Shown here piece after piece: positions 15,321 to 24,843 of a stretch of DNA of 60,810 nucleotides. How positions within the stretch are numbered: the stretch's first letter is position 1; each line of letters starts with the position of its first letter. The translations under genes and the position numbers were made by a program. The notes beneath the pieces were generated by a model that searched no databases, had not been told where the DNA came from, and saw only the letters and a program-made list of their open reading frames with translations. Source of the stretch: Pseudomonadota bacterium (GTDB lineage Bacteria; Chloroflexota; UBA6077; JAJPHF01). The DNA lies in the NCBI GenBank assembly GCA_021325365.1, contig JAJPHF010000041.1, positions 1 to 60,810 on the forward strand, given 5' to 3'.

Positions 15321-16634
15321 CTACTCGCTCGGCCAGCGTTCGTGGACCGCGGCGGCGATGGCGGGGTCGTCGCGGTCGGCCGCGAGCTTGCGCAGAAACT
15401 CGTCGTGGACGGGGCGCAGCTCGGCGAGCGCCCGCGCGGCGGCGCGGGCGTCGAGCAGGCCGCGGGCCGTCAGAAACGCCAGGTACAGCGGCAGTAGCTC
15501 GACCAGCGCACCGGCCCGATATTCGCGGTAGTCGAGCACGTCGAGCTGGTCCTTCAGGAAGCGCTCCAGCCGCCGGCGCGCGGGCACGAGCAGGGCCTGC
15601 GCGCTCTTCCCCTTCGCCGCGCCCGCGATCTGGTACTCGACCAGCGCCTGCGCCGCGAGCGCCGCCCGCCCCAGCGGTACCCCGTGCTCGCGCCACAGCG
15701 TGCCCGCCCACTCCCAGCCGAGCAGGCCGATACGGCGCTCGCGTGGCTCGTCGCGCGGCGGCGACTCGAAGTCGCGCGCGTGCCAGGCGCGGCCCAGCGT
15801 GCCGAGCAGCGCCGCGATGTTCTGCTGGTAGAAGGCTACGCCCTCCGCGGGGACGTAGGCGGCGAGCTGCCGGACGAGGGCCGGATCGTCGGGCCGTGCG
15901 TCGTCGGTGCGGGCATACTCCACGACGATGAGGTCGAGCATCAGGTCGGCGTAGGTATCGATCGCGTCTTGCAGGACGAGCGGCGCCGCGTTCAGCGGCT
16001 CCCAGCCGCGCTGGAGCGTGGCGAGTAGCGGCGCCGTCTGGTCGTAGTAGAGAAGCTGGTCGGCGACGCGGAACAGCTCCTCGAGGCCCTCGGCCGGGTC
16101 GCGGGCGAACGGCTCCAGGGCGGCGGGGATGCGGCCCAGGTTGCCCGTGGCCAGGGCGTTCTCGACCGACCAGGCGGCGTAGTAGGCGGCATCTTGCGCG
16201 TAGAACCCCGGCGCCTCGCGGGCGAGCTGCTCGAGCAGCGCGTCGAAGCGCGCCAGCTCGCCGCGCGCCTGGGCCTCGCCCTGGATCTCGCCGAGCATCT
16301 CGAACGCGAGGTCGCCGTCGAGGGCCTCGCTCTTGAGCGCTTCCTGGAACAGGACGATCTGCGTCTCGTAGTCGGCGCCCTCGAAGCGCTCCCAGAGGGC
16401 GTTCTGCGCTGCTAGGAGCGCGTCGTCCGGCGGGGGCCCGAGCGGCGGAAGGAGGTCGTCGTCGAGGTCGTCGTCGGCTTCGTCGGGGACGTCCCAGACC
16501 GATACCGTCGACGGGGCTGTAGCGGCGGCCCGAGCCTGGCGCTCCCGGGCCTCGTCGGCGGGCAAGCAGCAGTTCTTGTACTTGCGGCCGCTGCCACAGG
16601 GACAGGGCGCATTCCGCCCGGGGGCCTTCGCCAT
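15321..16634 (-). CDS. SEC-C motif-containing protein
   Basis: 437 aa. Residues about 6-24 are the SEC-C zinc motif GRNAPCPCGSGRKYKNCC, the metal-binding tail first known from SecA, here at the N-terminus. An acidic linker (DEADDDLDDDLLPP) is followed by a long helical, TPR-like region. SEC-C proteins of this layout are widespread; roles in ribosome or SecB binding are known only for SecA, YecA and similar proteins, so the function here is open. It is not related to selenocysteine despite the name. Confidence 0.75.
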   Translation of the reverse strand: MAKAPGRNAPCPCGSGRKYKNCCLPADEARERQARAAATAPSTVSVWDVPDEADDDLDDDLLPPLGPPPDDALLAAQNALWERFEGADYETQIVLFQEALKSEALDGDLAFEMLGEIQGEAQARGELARFDALLEQLAREAPGFYAQDAAYYAAWSVENALATGNLGRIPAALEPFARDPAEGLEELFRVADQLLYYDQTAPLLATLQRGWEPLNAAPLVLQDAIDTYADLMLDLIVVEYARTDDARPDDPALVRQLAAYVPAEGVAFYQQNIAALLGTLGRAWHARDFESPPRDEPRERRIGLLGWEWAGTLWREHGVPLGRAALAAQALVEYQIAGAAKGKSAQALLVPARRRLERFLKDQLDVLDYREYRAGALVELLPLYLAFLTARGLLDARAAARALAELRPVHDEFLRKLAADRDDPAIAAAVHERWPSE

Positions 16635-16778
16635 GTGCGCCTCCTCATGGCATTGTAGCGCGCCGCGGATGCCGACCGGGACGGCGGTGCCTGGCGCTGC
16701 GAACGGCCCGTGACGCCGGAATGCGGCGAGCGCGGCCGCCGTGGCGCGGAGCGAGAACGCAGGGACGTGCGACGCGCT

Positions 16779-17723
16779 CTAGGCGGTGCCCGCGGCGGGG
16801 TGGCGCTGGTTGCCGGGCGCGCCGAGATAGGTGCGCAGGCCCGCCTCCAGGCCGCGGAAGGTAACGCCGAACAGTGCTTCCGCCGGCCGCGGATCGACCG
16901 TCTCGTCCATCAGGATGAAGTCGATCGCCGCGGGGCTGAGCGGCGGGTTCGGGAGCCGCGCGAGGAGCGCGGCCTGGAGCTTGACGAGCGCGACGGGCAC
17001 GTGGACCAGCGGCTGGTGGCGGCCGAGGACGCGCTGTACCGTGCGGAGGATCTCGTCCATCGACAGCCGCTCCGGGCCGCCTAGCTCGAACACCTGGCCC
17101 GCGGCCCGCGGCTGGCCCACGGCCAGAGCCACGACGCGCGCCACGTCGTCCACGAGCACCGGCTGCACGCGCGTCTGGCCGCTGCCGATTACCGGCACGA
17201 CGGGCAGCCAGCGCACCATCTGGACGAACCGGTTCAGGCTGCGGTCCCGCGCGCCGTAGACCCAGGACGGCCGGAAGATGACCCATTCGCAACCGCTGTC
17301 GCGAACGGCGCGCTCGGCGATCTCTTTCGCGCGGAACCAGGGCTCGGTGCGGCCGGGGCGCACCCCGGCGCCGCTCAGGTAGAGCAGGCGGCGGACGCCC
17401 GCGTCGCGGCAGGCCGCCGCCAGGTTGACGGTGCCCTGGCCGTCGATGGCGGCGTACGTGTAGCCGCGGCGGGGGTTCTCGACCGGGTGGTTGGGAAACT
17501 GCACGCAGTGAACGACGGCGTCCATGCCGTCCACGGCGCGGCGCAGGGATGACGGGTCGCGCACGTCGCCCGCTATGGCCGGCACGCCACCGGCAGCGGC
17601 CGAGGGCGAGCCGGCGCGGCGCGAGAGGCAGCGCACGTCGTGATCCGAGCCGAGGGCGCGCAACGCGCGGACGATGGCGCCGCCGATGAAGCCGGTTCCG
17701 CCGGTGACCAGCACGCGCATCAT
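16779..17723 (-). CDS. NAD(P)-binding SDR, complex-I NDUFA9-like epimerase
   Basis: 314 aa. N-terminal Rossmann motif VLVTGGTGFIGGAIVRAL, then DAVVHCVQ, LLYLSGAGV, WVIFRPSWVYG and VQPVLVDDVA. The usual YxxxK is replaced by a WFRAKEIAE stretch (Lys kept, Tyr replaced), as in atypical SDRs of the NDUFA9/complex-I assembly type that bind but may not turn over substrate. GGAGG lies five bases before the first of two adjacent ATGs (17723). Probably quinone- or lipid-related, but this is inference. Confidence 0.85.
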   Translation of the reverse strand: MMRVLVTGGTGFIGGAIVRALRALGSDHDVRCLSRRAGSPSAAAGGVPAIAGDVRDPSSLRRAVDGMDAVVHCVQFPNHPVENPRRGYTYAAIDGQGTVNLAAACRDAGVRRLLYLSGAGVRPGRTEPWFRAKEIAERAVRDSGCEWVIFRPSWVYGARDRSLNRFVQMVRWLPVVPVIGSGQTRVQPVLVDDVARVVALAVGQPRAAGQVFELGGPERLSMDEILRTVQRVLGRHQPLVHVPVALVKLQAALLARLPNPPLSPAAIDFILMDETVDPRPAEALFGVTFRGLEAGLRTYLGAPGNQRHPAAGTA

Positions 17724-17914
17724 GGCACCTCCTTGCCGTGCCCCACCACTCGCCGAACGCCTCGCGCGCCGGCGCGTGGTGCTCGGCGCCTCGTACCAGC
17801 CTACCACGCGGCGCGGCGGCGCGCGGACGCAGCGGCGGGCGCGACCGATTGGCGGCGCCGGTGCCCCGGGCCGGTGGGCGCGGTCAGTGCCGCGATGACG
17901 ACGGGCCGGGGCGC

Positions 17915-18460
17915 CTAGGCGGCGCCTCGCCGGGGCCGCGCGCTCGGCCGGTCAGGGAATGGGGGCAGGCTGCGCTGCTCGAGCGGCTCCGCGAACAGCG
18001 CGCCGTCGCAGCGGCCGCAGCGCGGCTTGGCCCCCGGCCCGCGGCGGGGCGGCGGCGCGCCGGGGGCGCGCACGAAGCGTGTCTGCACGCCGTGCGCCAC
18101 GTGCTGGATGTACAGCTCGCCGCTGGTCGCGCCGCAGTGGAGGCAGTGGATCTCCTTCACGTCGGTCGGGAGGTACACGGGCGATGGCCGCGGCGCGTGC
18201 AGGGCGCCCGGCTCGGCGAGCACCTCCCGGGCGGCCGTCTCGGCGCGAACGCCGTCGGCCGTGCGGGCGCGCATGGCGAGCAGCAGCTCGACGTCGGCCG
18301 CGGAGTAGCGCCGGCGGCCATCCGGGCCGCGCTCGGGCTGGGGCACCCCGTAGCGGCGCTCCCAGGCGAGGATGGTCGTGGCGGGAATGCCCGTGGCTCG
18401 CGCCACGCCCAGCGTGGTGTAGTGGCGATCAGCGACCGCCGCGCTCTCCGGCGCGCTCAT
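17915..18460 (-). CDS. MerR-family regulator with C-terminal zinc ribbon
   Basis: 181 aa. The N-terminal MerR helix-turn-helix is YTTLGVARATGIPATTILAWERRYG with wing segment PERGPDGRRRYSAADVELL. In place of the usual coiled coil and effector domain it has a Pro-rich linker, then CLHCG ... CGRCDG, a four-cysteine zinc ribbon. That suggests a metal- or redox-sensing or structural role. Its promoter region (18461-18560) is AT-rich and contains a TTGAA...TTCAA inverted repeat at 18518-18545. Likely autoregulated. Confidence 0.8.
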   Translation of the reverse strand: MSAPESAAVADRHYTTLGVARATGIPATTILAWERRYGVPQPERGPDGRRRYSAADVELLLAMRARTADGVRAETAAREVLAEPGALHAPRPSPVYLPTDVKEIHCLHCGATSGELYIQHVAHGVQTRFVRAPGAPPPRRGPGAKPRCGRCDGALFAEPLEQRSLPPFPDRPSARPRRGAA

Positions 18461-18850
18461 CTCGTAGCCTCCGATCCGGACTCAGCCCCGTGGCCCTCAC
18501 TCCTAGGCTAACGATCTTTGAATATACCAACAAGTCTTTGTTCAAGCAGCCCGAAAGGCACTGGTCTTGCAGCACAAAGCTATCGCCGCGGCTGGCTATG
18601 GGAGCTGAGGCCAAGCGGTCCGCTGGTCCGCGCGCTGTGCCGGCGGTACAAGCGCGGGGCCGGCCGCGGTGCCCCGCGCCAGCATCCGTCGCCTGCTCGA
18701 ATTCTAGCAAGCGCATGTGCTCGGGGCATGAGCCGAGTGTGTGCGGGGTGTAAACGCTCGACGTGGGGCGTCCGCGCAAGGGCCGGGAGGACGCCGCGCG
18801 CAGGGCGGTGCGGCGGGAAAGCGGCTAGCCGGGTGACGGCAGCTGGCCGG
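18461..18850. other. Gene-free region; AT-rich promoter patch for the MerR gene
   Basis: The sequence at 18518-18545 begins TTGAATATACCAACAAG and ends TTCAA. Read on the minus strand this gives TTGAAC and TATATT boxes, and TTGAA/TTCAA arms. It is the only AT-rich patch nearby and is a plausible promoter/operator. No protein or RNA gene is recognised in the rest. Confidence 0.4.
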
Positions 18851-18894
18851 ACACGCGGCAGGGACCTGGCGATCGCCAGGTCCCTGCCGCGTGT
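18851..18894. terminator. 44-bp perfect palindrome downstream of nrdJ
   Basis: ACACGCGGCAGGGACCTGGC followed by GATC and the exact reverse complement of the first arm. It starts 17 bases after the nrdJ stop. Very stable hairpin without a long T-run. Confidence 0.7.
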
Positions 18895-18910
18895 CTATCG
18901 CCGGGCTAGC

Positions 18911-21900
18911 TTAGCAGCGGGCGTAGCCGCAGCCCATGCATTTGCTGCAGCCCTCCTCATAGACCAGGGCGGTGCCGCAGTCCGGGCAGAGGTCGCCGGT
19001 GATGCGCGGGCCGCGCAGCCGCGCGTGCCCGTTCGCGTGGCCGTTGCCGTTCAGCGCGGCGCCGACGATCGGCAGCATCGTCGCGCCGCTCGTGGCGGGG
19101 GCCTGCGGGGCCGGTGCCGGCTGGGTGGGCGCCGCCTGGGACGCGGGGCGCGGTCGGTCCAGGTACTCCTCTAACACCTTCGCGAGGGCGTCGGGCAACG
19201 AGCGCGTGCGCTCGGGGCCGAAGCCCAGCGAGGTGCTGCCGCCGATGCCGCGCAGCCGGCGCGTGATCTCCGCCAGGCGTTCGCGGGGCGGCATGGGCGA
19301 GGGCACGCGCAGGACGATCGACGCCAGCTTGCCGATGGCCTCGGAGAGCGGCGCGATGTCGGAGCCGGCTTTGCCCTGGTTGACGAAGACCTCGCGGGGC
19401 TCCTGCTCGGCGTCGTGGTTCACGGTGATGTACGCGGTGCCGAGCGGCGTCTCCACGGAGTAGGTCACGCCATCCATCGCCTTCGGGCGCTCGAGCATGG
19501 TCCGGCCGTCGGCGGCCGCGGCCTCGGTCCCGCCGCCGCTGCCCGCGTGCAGCACGCCCAGCTTCGAGCCGTCGCGGTAGACGGTGATGCCGTTGCAGCC
19601 GGCCTCGTAGGCGAGCGTGTAGGCGCGCTCGACGTCGGTCGGCACGGCGTCGTGGGGCAGGTTGATGGTCTTGGAGACGGCGTTGTCGGTGTGCTGCTGG
19701 AAGGCGCCCTGCATGCGCACGTGCCAATCGGGGTGGATGTCGTGGGCCGTGCCGAACACGCGCTGCCACTTCTCGGGTACGCTGTCCAGGCCGCGCACCG
19801 TGCCGTGCTGGTGGACCTGGCGGGCGAGATCTTCCGTCCAGAAGCCCTCGCGCTTGGCGACCTCCGTGAAGCGCTCGTAGACCTCGAGGCTGAGCTGGCC
19901 GTCGAGGGACCCCTTGCGGTCGAAGACGAGCGCGAACAGCGGCTCGATGCCGGACGAGCAGCCGGCGATGATGCTGATCGTGCCGGTGGGCGCGATGGTG
20001 GTGACCGTCGCGTTGCGTTGGGGGCGACCATCCTTATAGATGCTCTTCGGCCAGTTGGGGAACGGCCCGCGCTCCTCGGCCAGGCGGCACGACTCGTCGT
20101 GCGCCCACTCATTCAGCCGGCGCATGACCTCGGTGCCGAGGCGCAGCGCCTCCTCGCTGTCGTAGGGGATTTCCAGGTCGATGAGCAGGTCCGCCCAGCC
20201 CATCACGCCGAGGCCCACGCGGCGGTTGGCCTTTACCGCCCGGTCAATGTGCGTGTCCGGATAAGGATTGACCGTGATGACGTCGTCGAGGAAGCGGATC
20301 GCGGTGCGAACTGTCCGCTCCAGACGCTCCCAGTCGATAGCCTCGACGCCCGCCACGCCGCGGCCATGGCGGTACACCTGCACCCCGCCCGGCCGCACGA
20401 ACCGGGCGAGGTTGATGCTCCCGAGGTTACATGCCTCGTTCGGATATAGCGGTTGCTCTCCGCAAGGATTGGTCGCCTCCACTGGCCCCATCTCGGGCAC
20501 CGGATTCGCGGGGCCCGCGTTGATCCGGTCAATGAAGACCACGCCAGGGTCACCCGTCTCCCAGGCGGCCTGCACCATCCGATCGAACACGTCACGGGCG
20601 CGCAGGCGCTTCACGACGTCACCCGAACGCGGATGGATCAGCTCGTACTCGCCATCGGCGGCGAGCGCCTCCATGAAGCGGTCGGTGACGGCCAGCGAGA
20701 TGTTGAAGTTAGAGATCTGCGTCTCCAGCAGGCTCTTGCGCAGCGCATCACGCGCCGCCGGGGCGAGCTGGCCGGCGACCGCCTCGTAGGCCGCCCGCGG
20801 CCCGTCGCGCAGCACGCGCTTGCAGTCGATGAACTGCAGCACGTCGGGGTGGTCGATGCGCAGGATCCCCATGTTGGCGCCCCGGCGCGTGCCGCCCTGC
20901 TTGACGGACTCGGTGGCGCCGTTGAACACTTCCATGAAGCTCACCGGGCCGGAAGCCACGCCGCCCGTCGAGCCGACGATGTCGCCGCTCGGTCGTAGGC
21001 GGGAAAAGGCAAACCCCGTGTTATGGACCATCGCCAGCCCGGAACGACCGGCCGCGTAGGTGTTCCAGCCCTCGACCGTTAGATCGTAGTACGGCTTGGC
21101 GACCGCCGCCCGCTCGACCCGCGCGACTTCCTGCCCGTTCGCGGCCAGCCTGGTGAGGAGACGACCCAGGCCCGGATCACGCGGCGTAACCTGAGCCGCG
21201 ATAGCTCGCAGGTCGTCGCGGCGAACGCGACCGCCGACGTTGCACGACCAGCGGTTCAACTCGGCGGCGCAGGGTCCTGGCCCGCCAACCTCGTCGCCCC
21301 GCGCCTTCACTACCCCTAGCGTCGCCAGGCGGTCCCGCCACAGGTGGAAGGACAGGCGCAGCGCGGTCTGCTTGCGGCTGGTGCTGTGCAGCCGCTCGCG
21401 GCGCTGCGCGTTATTCAGGTAGGGGCCAATGTCGCCGGCCAGCTCGTCGACCTGGGGCAGTGAGCAAAGCTGGACGGTGTAAGTAGTCCGTCGCCCCTTA
21501 CCGTGGGGAGCCTTGGCCCGAACTGTAGGCTGATAGCCCAGTAGCCCCATGAGCGCGGCCAGGTCCTCGGCCATCGCTTCGCTTGCCGTCGTGTATGACG
21601 GGCTGCCATCCAGATCGACGTAGCCATCGCTGTCCAGTAGGCCGGCGACGAACGCACGGACCACGGATAGCGGCGACTTCGCGATGATCTCGGGAATTCG
21701 GATGAGGTCATCCTTCGGGCCGATCTTCTCCAGGCCACAGGCCTCTAGCAGGTCGTGGACAAACCGCTGTGTTAAGGTGCTGACCGACAGTACGCCACGC
21801 GCATCACGCTCAATGGATACCTGGATGCCCGCTCGGGCGAGGACTGTCCGTACCCTCTCCAAGACGTCGCTGGCTCCCGAGAACCAGCGCACCCGATACT

Positions 21901-22813
21901 GGCGCAGCGCGGGTACGTAGCCAAACGAGCCGTCCCCCAGCGTAAAGCCGATCAGCCAGGCAAGCTCCGGATCAATCGCGAGGGATCCGACCGTGCGCGT
22001 CTCACTCCAGGGCCAGTAGGAGTCCGGGCGGTCGGGCCCGAGCACCACGTCACCTGGAACGAGGGCGCCCGCTGGCACCTCTACCAGCTCGGTGCCGCGC
22101 AGCACCATGAACGGGTGCCAGTCGCTAGTCTGGACGACCACGCCTTCCCGCATGCTGACCGCCACCTGCTTCTCGGCCGGCACGTCGAAGCGCCAGACGT
22201 GCGTAACCTGGCGGAGTCCTGTCTCGCCCGTGAACGGGTTCATGGACAGCGTCTGGATGCCGAGATCCCGCACGTCGTATGCCATGCCCGCGCCGTGTCG
22301 CACGCTGCCTCTTCCGTCGGCCGTGGCGCGGTTCACCAGTACCTCGATCGGCTCGATGCCACAGAAGGTTGTCCAGACGCGCGCGTCGCCGGCGATGCAC
22401 CCGCCGCCTGACTTGTGTATAAGTGCGGCGCGCTTGACCGACTCGAAGATCCCGTCCATCTAGTCCTCGACGGGCAGCACGTAGCAGGCCGAGTACTGGA
22501 GGCCGTTGCGCTTGCCGGCGTTCATGAGGGTGGGCGAGTTGGGGAGGAACTCCAGGCTCGCCATAGCGCGGTAGTACTCGCGCGTGCGAGCCTCCAGGCC
22601 GGCCTGGTCGATCCAGGAGGCGCCGCCGCGGGCGACCTCCTCGGCCACCCGCCAGAAGCCGCCGCCGGGCGTCTCGACGACGCGGTTGTCGATGCGATGG
22701 AGGTAGCGGCGCTCCAGCACCTTCGTGCCGTTGACGGTTAGCGCCGGCTCCGATAGGTCGGCCGGCGGCCGCAGTAGCTCGCCGTCTTTGAGCTGGTCGT
22801 ACGAGACTGCCAT
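18911..22813 (-). CDS. nrdJ: Adenosylcobalamin-dependent ribonucleotide reductase, intein-containing, with internal amber codon
   Basis: Class II RNR, reducing ribonucleotides with a B12-derived radical. ATG 22813 (AAGGGGAG upstream). The first 117 codons (to YVLPVED) are followed by TAG at 22460-22462 where homologues have Ser in VEDSM. The next codon is ATG and the frame continues unchanged to 18911. A 460-aa intein (21020-22399) interrupts SGGG/TGF; without it the protein would be about 840 aa. Catalytic features: TNPCGEQPL with the thiyl-radical Cys, GCSSGIEPLF, and a C-terminal TSCPD/zinc-ribbon tail ending CPDCG ... CSKCMGCGYARC for re-reduction. Two NrdR-like boxes lie upstream. The amber may be a real lesion, an error, or a point of stop-restart (TAGATG). 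Confidence 0.9.
21020..22399 (-). mobile_element. LAGLIDADG homing-endonuclease intein in NrdJ
   Basis: 460 aa from Cys (CIAGDARVW, splicing block A) to His-Asn (AMVHN, block G), followed by extein Thr. Block B is TSDWHPF. Dodecapeptide blocks are LIGFTLGDGSFG and FVAGLLDSDGYVD, both keeping the acidic active-site residue, so the endonuclease may still cut. Block F is YYDLTVEGWNTY. All residues needed for protein splicing (Cys1, block-B His, penultimate His, last Asn, +1 Thr) are visible. Insertion is within the conserved KSGGGTGF loop of the reductase, typical of inteins in nucleotide-binding or active-site motifs. Confidence 0.95.
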
Positions 22814-23464
22814 GGTGCGCTCCCCTTCTCCCAAGATCGCGCCGGGTCGTCGCGGCGCGGGGCGCCGTGGCTTGCGGTCCGCGCTCATCTGATCGTCTCC
22901 GCCACCGCCGATCGCCCGCCGTCACCAGGGCGGCACCCCCGCTCGCCGCACGTCTCCAACAATATTTAGTGGATGCAGATACTGTACCACCACAAGATGT
23001 TGTGTGCTAGAGGTGACAACCGGTCAGGCCGGCGGGGCACCGGGCGACCGGCCTCAGTTGCCGGGACGACGCGTGTGTGACTGGCTGGCACGCGCTCGTC
23101 ATAAGCAACCGCGTTCGGTCGCACTTACGGACAGTATCCCGCCAGCTGGCTGGCCTCAGGCATCTCAATGACGTCTAAATCAACCGTCCGGCCAGCCCGA
23201 TCGTCCGGCATCGTGCCAGGCAGCGCACGGTACCGCTCGGGCGTGGCGCCGGCCCGGCGGCACGTGGGAAATCGCCGTTCGGCCCGACTGAGCGGCGGTA
23301 TACTCCATCTAGGCAGCCGCTACCAATGCGATTGCCGCGATGAGCGACCTGAGCGGCGGGGAGTGGAGTTTGCCGTGTTCCGCGCCCCGAGTCCCCGCCC
23401 TACCGTATGGCCCGGGGCCGTGAAAGCGGCGGTAGCCCCGCAGCTACATCAGAGGGACGCGACG
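22814..23464. other. Divergent regulatory region between nrdJ and 23465
   Basis: No gene seen. It holds the two NrdR-like boxes (22957-23005) and, reading right, a TATACT box at 23299-23304. That would give the next gene a leader of about 160 bases, rich in GC hairpins but matching no riboswitch class I can identify. Confidence 0.45.
22957..23005 (-). promoter_or_regulatory. Tandem NrdR-like boxes upstream of nrdJ
   Basis: Box 1 at 22957-22972 (CAACAATATTTAGTGG) and box 2 at 22990-23005 (CCACAAGATGTTGTGT) both fit the 16-bp ACAC-W-A-T-A-T-W-GTGT palindrome of the NrdR repressor. Their centres are 33 bp apart, about three helical turns, as expected for cooperative NrdR binding. They lie about 145-190 bp before the nrdJ ATG. 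Confidence 0.75.
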
Positions 23465-23857
23465 GTGTCAGGTATTCGCCAATGGCCCGGCGGCGTCCGT
23501 GGCCGCGCCGGCTGGCGGCGCGCGCTCGCGGCGCTGGCGCTCGTCGCGGTCGTCGCGGCGGCAGTCGGGCTCTGGGCGAACGGCTGCGGCGCGGACCCGG
23601 CGGCGCCTCAGGCCCCCACGGCGGCCGCAGCGTTCGCGGCTGCCGGCCAGGGCCTGCCCGGGCCGGCGTGCGAGCTGCGGGCGGTGCCGCCGCGCCCCGT
23701 CGTCGCGCTGGCGAGCGTCGCCGAGGCGGCGCCAGCGCCCGAGCCGCTCGCGCTCGTCGGCCTGATGCCCCTCGCTACCGTCGGCGCGCCCCGTGACCAC
23801 ATCCCTCCCTCACGGGCCGTGCGCCCTCCTCAGCATCCCCCCAACCTCGTCGGCTAG
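23465..23857 (+). CDS. Hypothetical exported or membrane-anchored small protein
   Basis: 130 aa from GTG 23465. An Arg-rich N-terminus is followed by one hydrophobic segment (ALAALALVAVVAAAVGLWANG) and an Ala/Pro-rich tail without recognised domain. It precedes the DsbA gene by 200 bases on the same strand. The frame is open further upstream (to 23168), but that part is compositionally unlike protein. Low confidence that it is a gene. Confidence 0.35.
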   Translation: MSGIRQWPGGVRGRAGWRRALAALALVAVVAAAVGLWANGCGADPAAPQAPTAAAAFAAAGQGLPGPACELRAVPPRPVVALASVAEAAPAPEPLALVGLMPLATVGAPRDHIPPSRAVRPPQHPPNLVG

Positions 23858-24059
23858 GCCCGCCCGCGCCGCGTGCGCCGCGCGCGTCATAGCCGGGCGG
23901 GCGAACCGGCCGCGTCTCACGCTGGCGCGGGGCATGCGGCCGCGCTCCCGGGACGCGGTGCTACCGCGGCGGAGCCGCGCGCCACGCACGAACACGGATA
24001 GGACCCGGCCGCCAGCCAAAGCTGGCAGTGCCGGTTGGGATGCATGAGGAGTAGCAGTC

Positions 24060-24779
24060 ATGAAGCGCAACGCACTGGAGCGGGGCCGCCGGCGGGCGCG
24101 CGCCCGCGCGACGGGACGGCCGCAACGACGGGGCTGGTGGATCGCCGGGGTGGTCGTGGTGGCCGTGGCCGTCGTGGGCGGCCTGATCCTGCTGGGACAG
24201 GCGCAGTCGGCGCCGACGGGGGCCGCGGTGACGACCGCCGGGAAGGTGAAGGGGGATCCGGCGGCACCGGTCACGATCGACGAGTGGGCGGACTTCCAGT
24301 GCCCCGCCTGCCGCGCCTTCACAGTTGGGGCGGGCCAGCAGCTCGACGCGACCTACATTCAGGATGGCACGGCCAAGCTGGTGTGGCACAACCTGGCCTT
24401 TCTGGGGCAGGAGTCGGTCTGGGCGGCCGAGGCGGCCGACTGCGCGGACGAGCAGGGCCGCTTCTGGGACTACCACGACAAGCTCTATGCCGAGCAGGCC
24501 GGCGAGAACCGCGGCGCGTTCAGCAAGGACCACCTGAAGCAGTTTGCCGCCGACCTGGGGCTCGACCAGCCCGCGTTCAACGCCTGCCTGGACTCCGACC
24601 GCTACGCCGCGCAGGTGAAGGCGGAGACGGAGGCGGGACGGCAGCAGGGCGTGCGGGTGACGCCGACGCTGTTCGTGAATGGACAGAAGCTGGAAGGCGT
24701 GCCCGTGTTCCAGCAGCTCAGCCAGCTGATCGAGGCGCAGGCGGCGGCCGCGCGCCAGCCCGCGCAGGCGCAGCCATGA
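24060..24779 (+). CDS. Membrane-anchored DsbA-family thiol oxidoreductase
   Basis: 239 aa. A basic N-terminus and one transmembrane anchor (residues about 27-47) are followed by a thioredoxin-fold DsbA domain: VTIDEWADFQCPACRAF with the C-P-A-C active site, and RVTPTLFVNGQKLEGV with the cis-Pro loop. It would oxidise or transfer disulfides outside the membrane. The VKOR homologue downstream is its expected electron acceptor, re-oxidising it with quinone. GAGGAG lies upstream of ATG 24060. Confidence 0.92.
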   Translation: MKRNALERGRRRARARATGRPQRRGWWIAGVVVVAVAVVGGLILLGQAQSAPTGAAVTTAGKVKGDPAAPVTIDEWADFQCPACRAFTVGAGQQLDATYIQDGTAKLVWHNLAFLGQESVWAAEAADCADEQGRFWDYHDKLYAEQAGENRGAFSKDHLKQFAADLGLDQPAFNACLDSDRYAAQVKAETEAGRQQGVRVTPTLFVNGQKLEGVPVFQQLSQLIEAQAAAARQPAQAQP

Positions 24780-24843
24780 GCGGCGGTGCGAGCAAGCCGC
24801 GTGGCCGCCGCCGCGTTCCCGGGGCCGCGCCGGAGGGGCAGCG

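Noticed and set aside
15321..16634. Selenocysteine-related function for the SEC-C protein
   Set aside because: SEC-C is a zinc motif named after the SecA C-terminus and has nothing to do with selenocysteine.
23303..23464. ydaO/c-di-AMP riboswitch in the leader of 23465
   Set aside because: A CAGCTACAT-like stretch is vaguely similar to the 3' motif, but the GGGGTGAATC and other core boxes are absent.
23168..23464. N-terminal extension of the gene at 23465
   Set aside because: The in-frame upstream part is Arg-rich, lacks protein-like character and overlaps the promoter and leader region.
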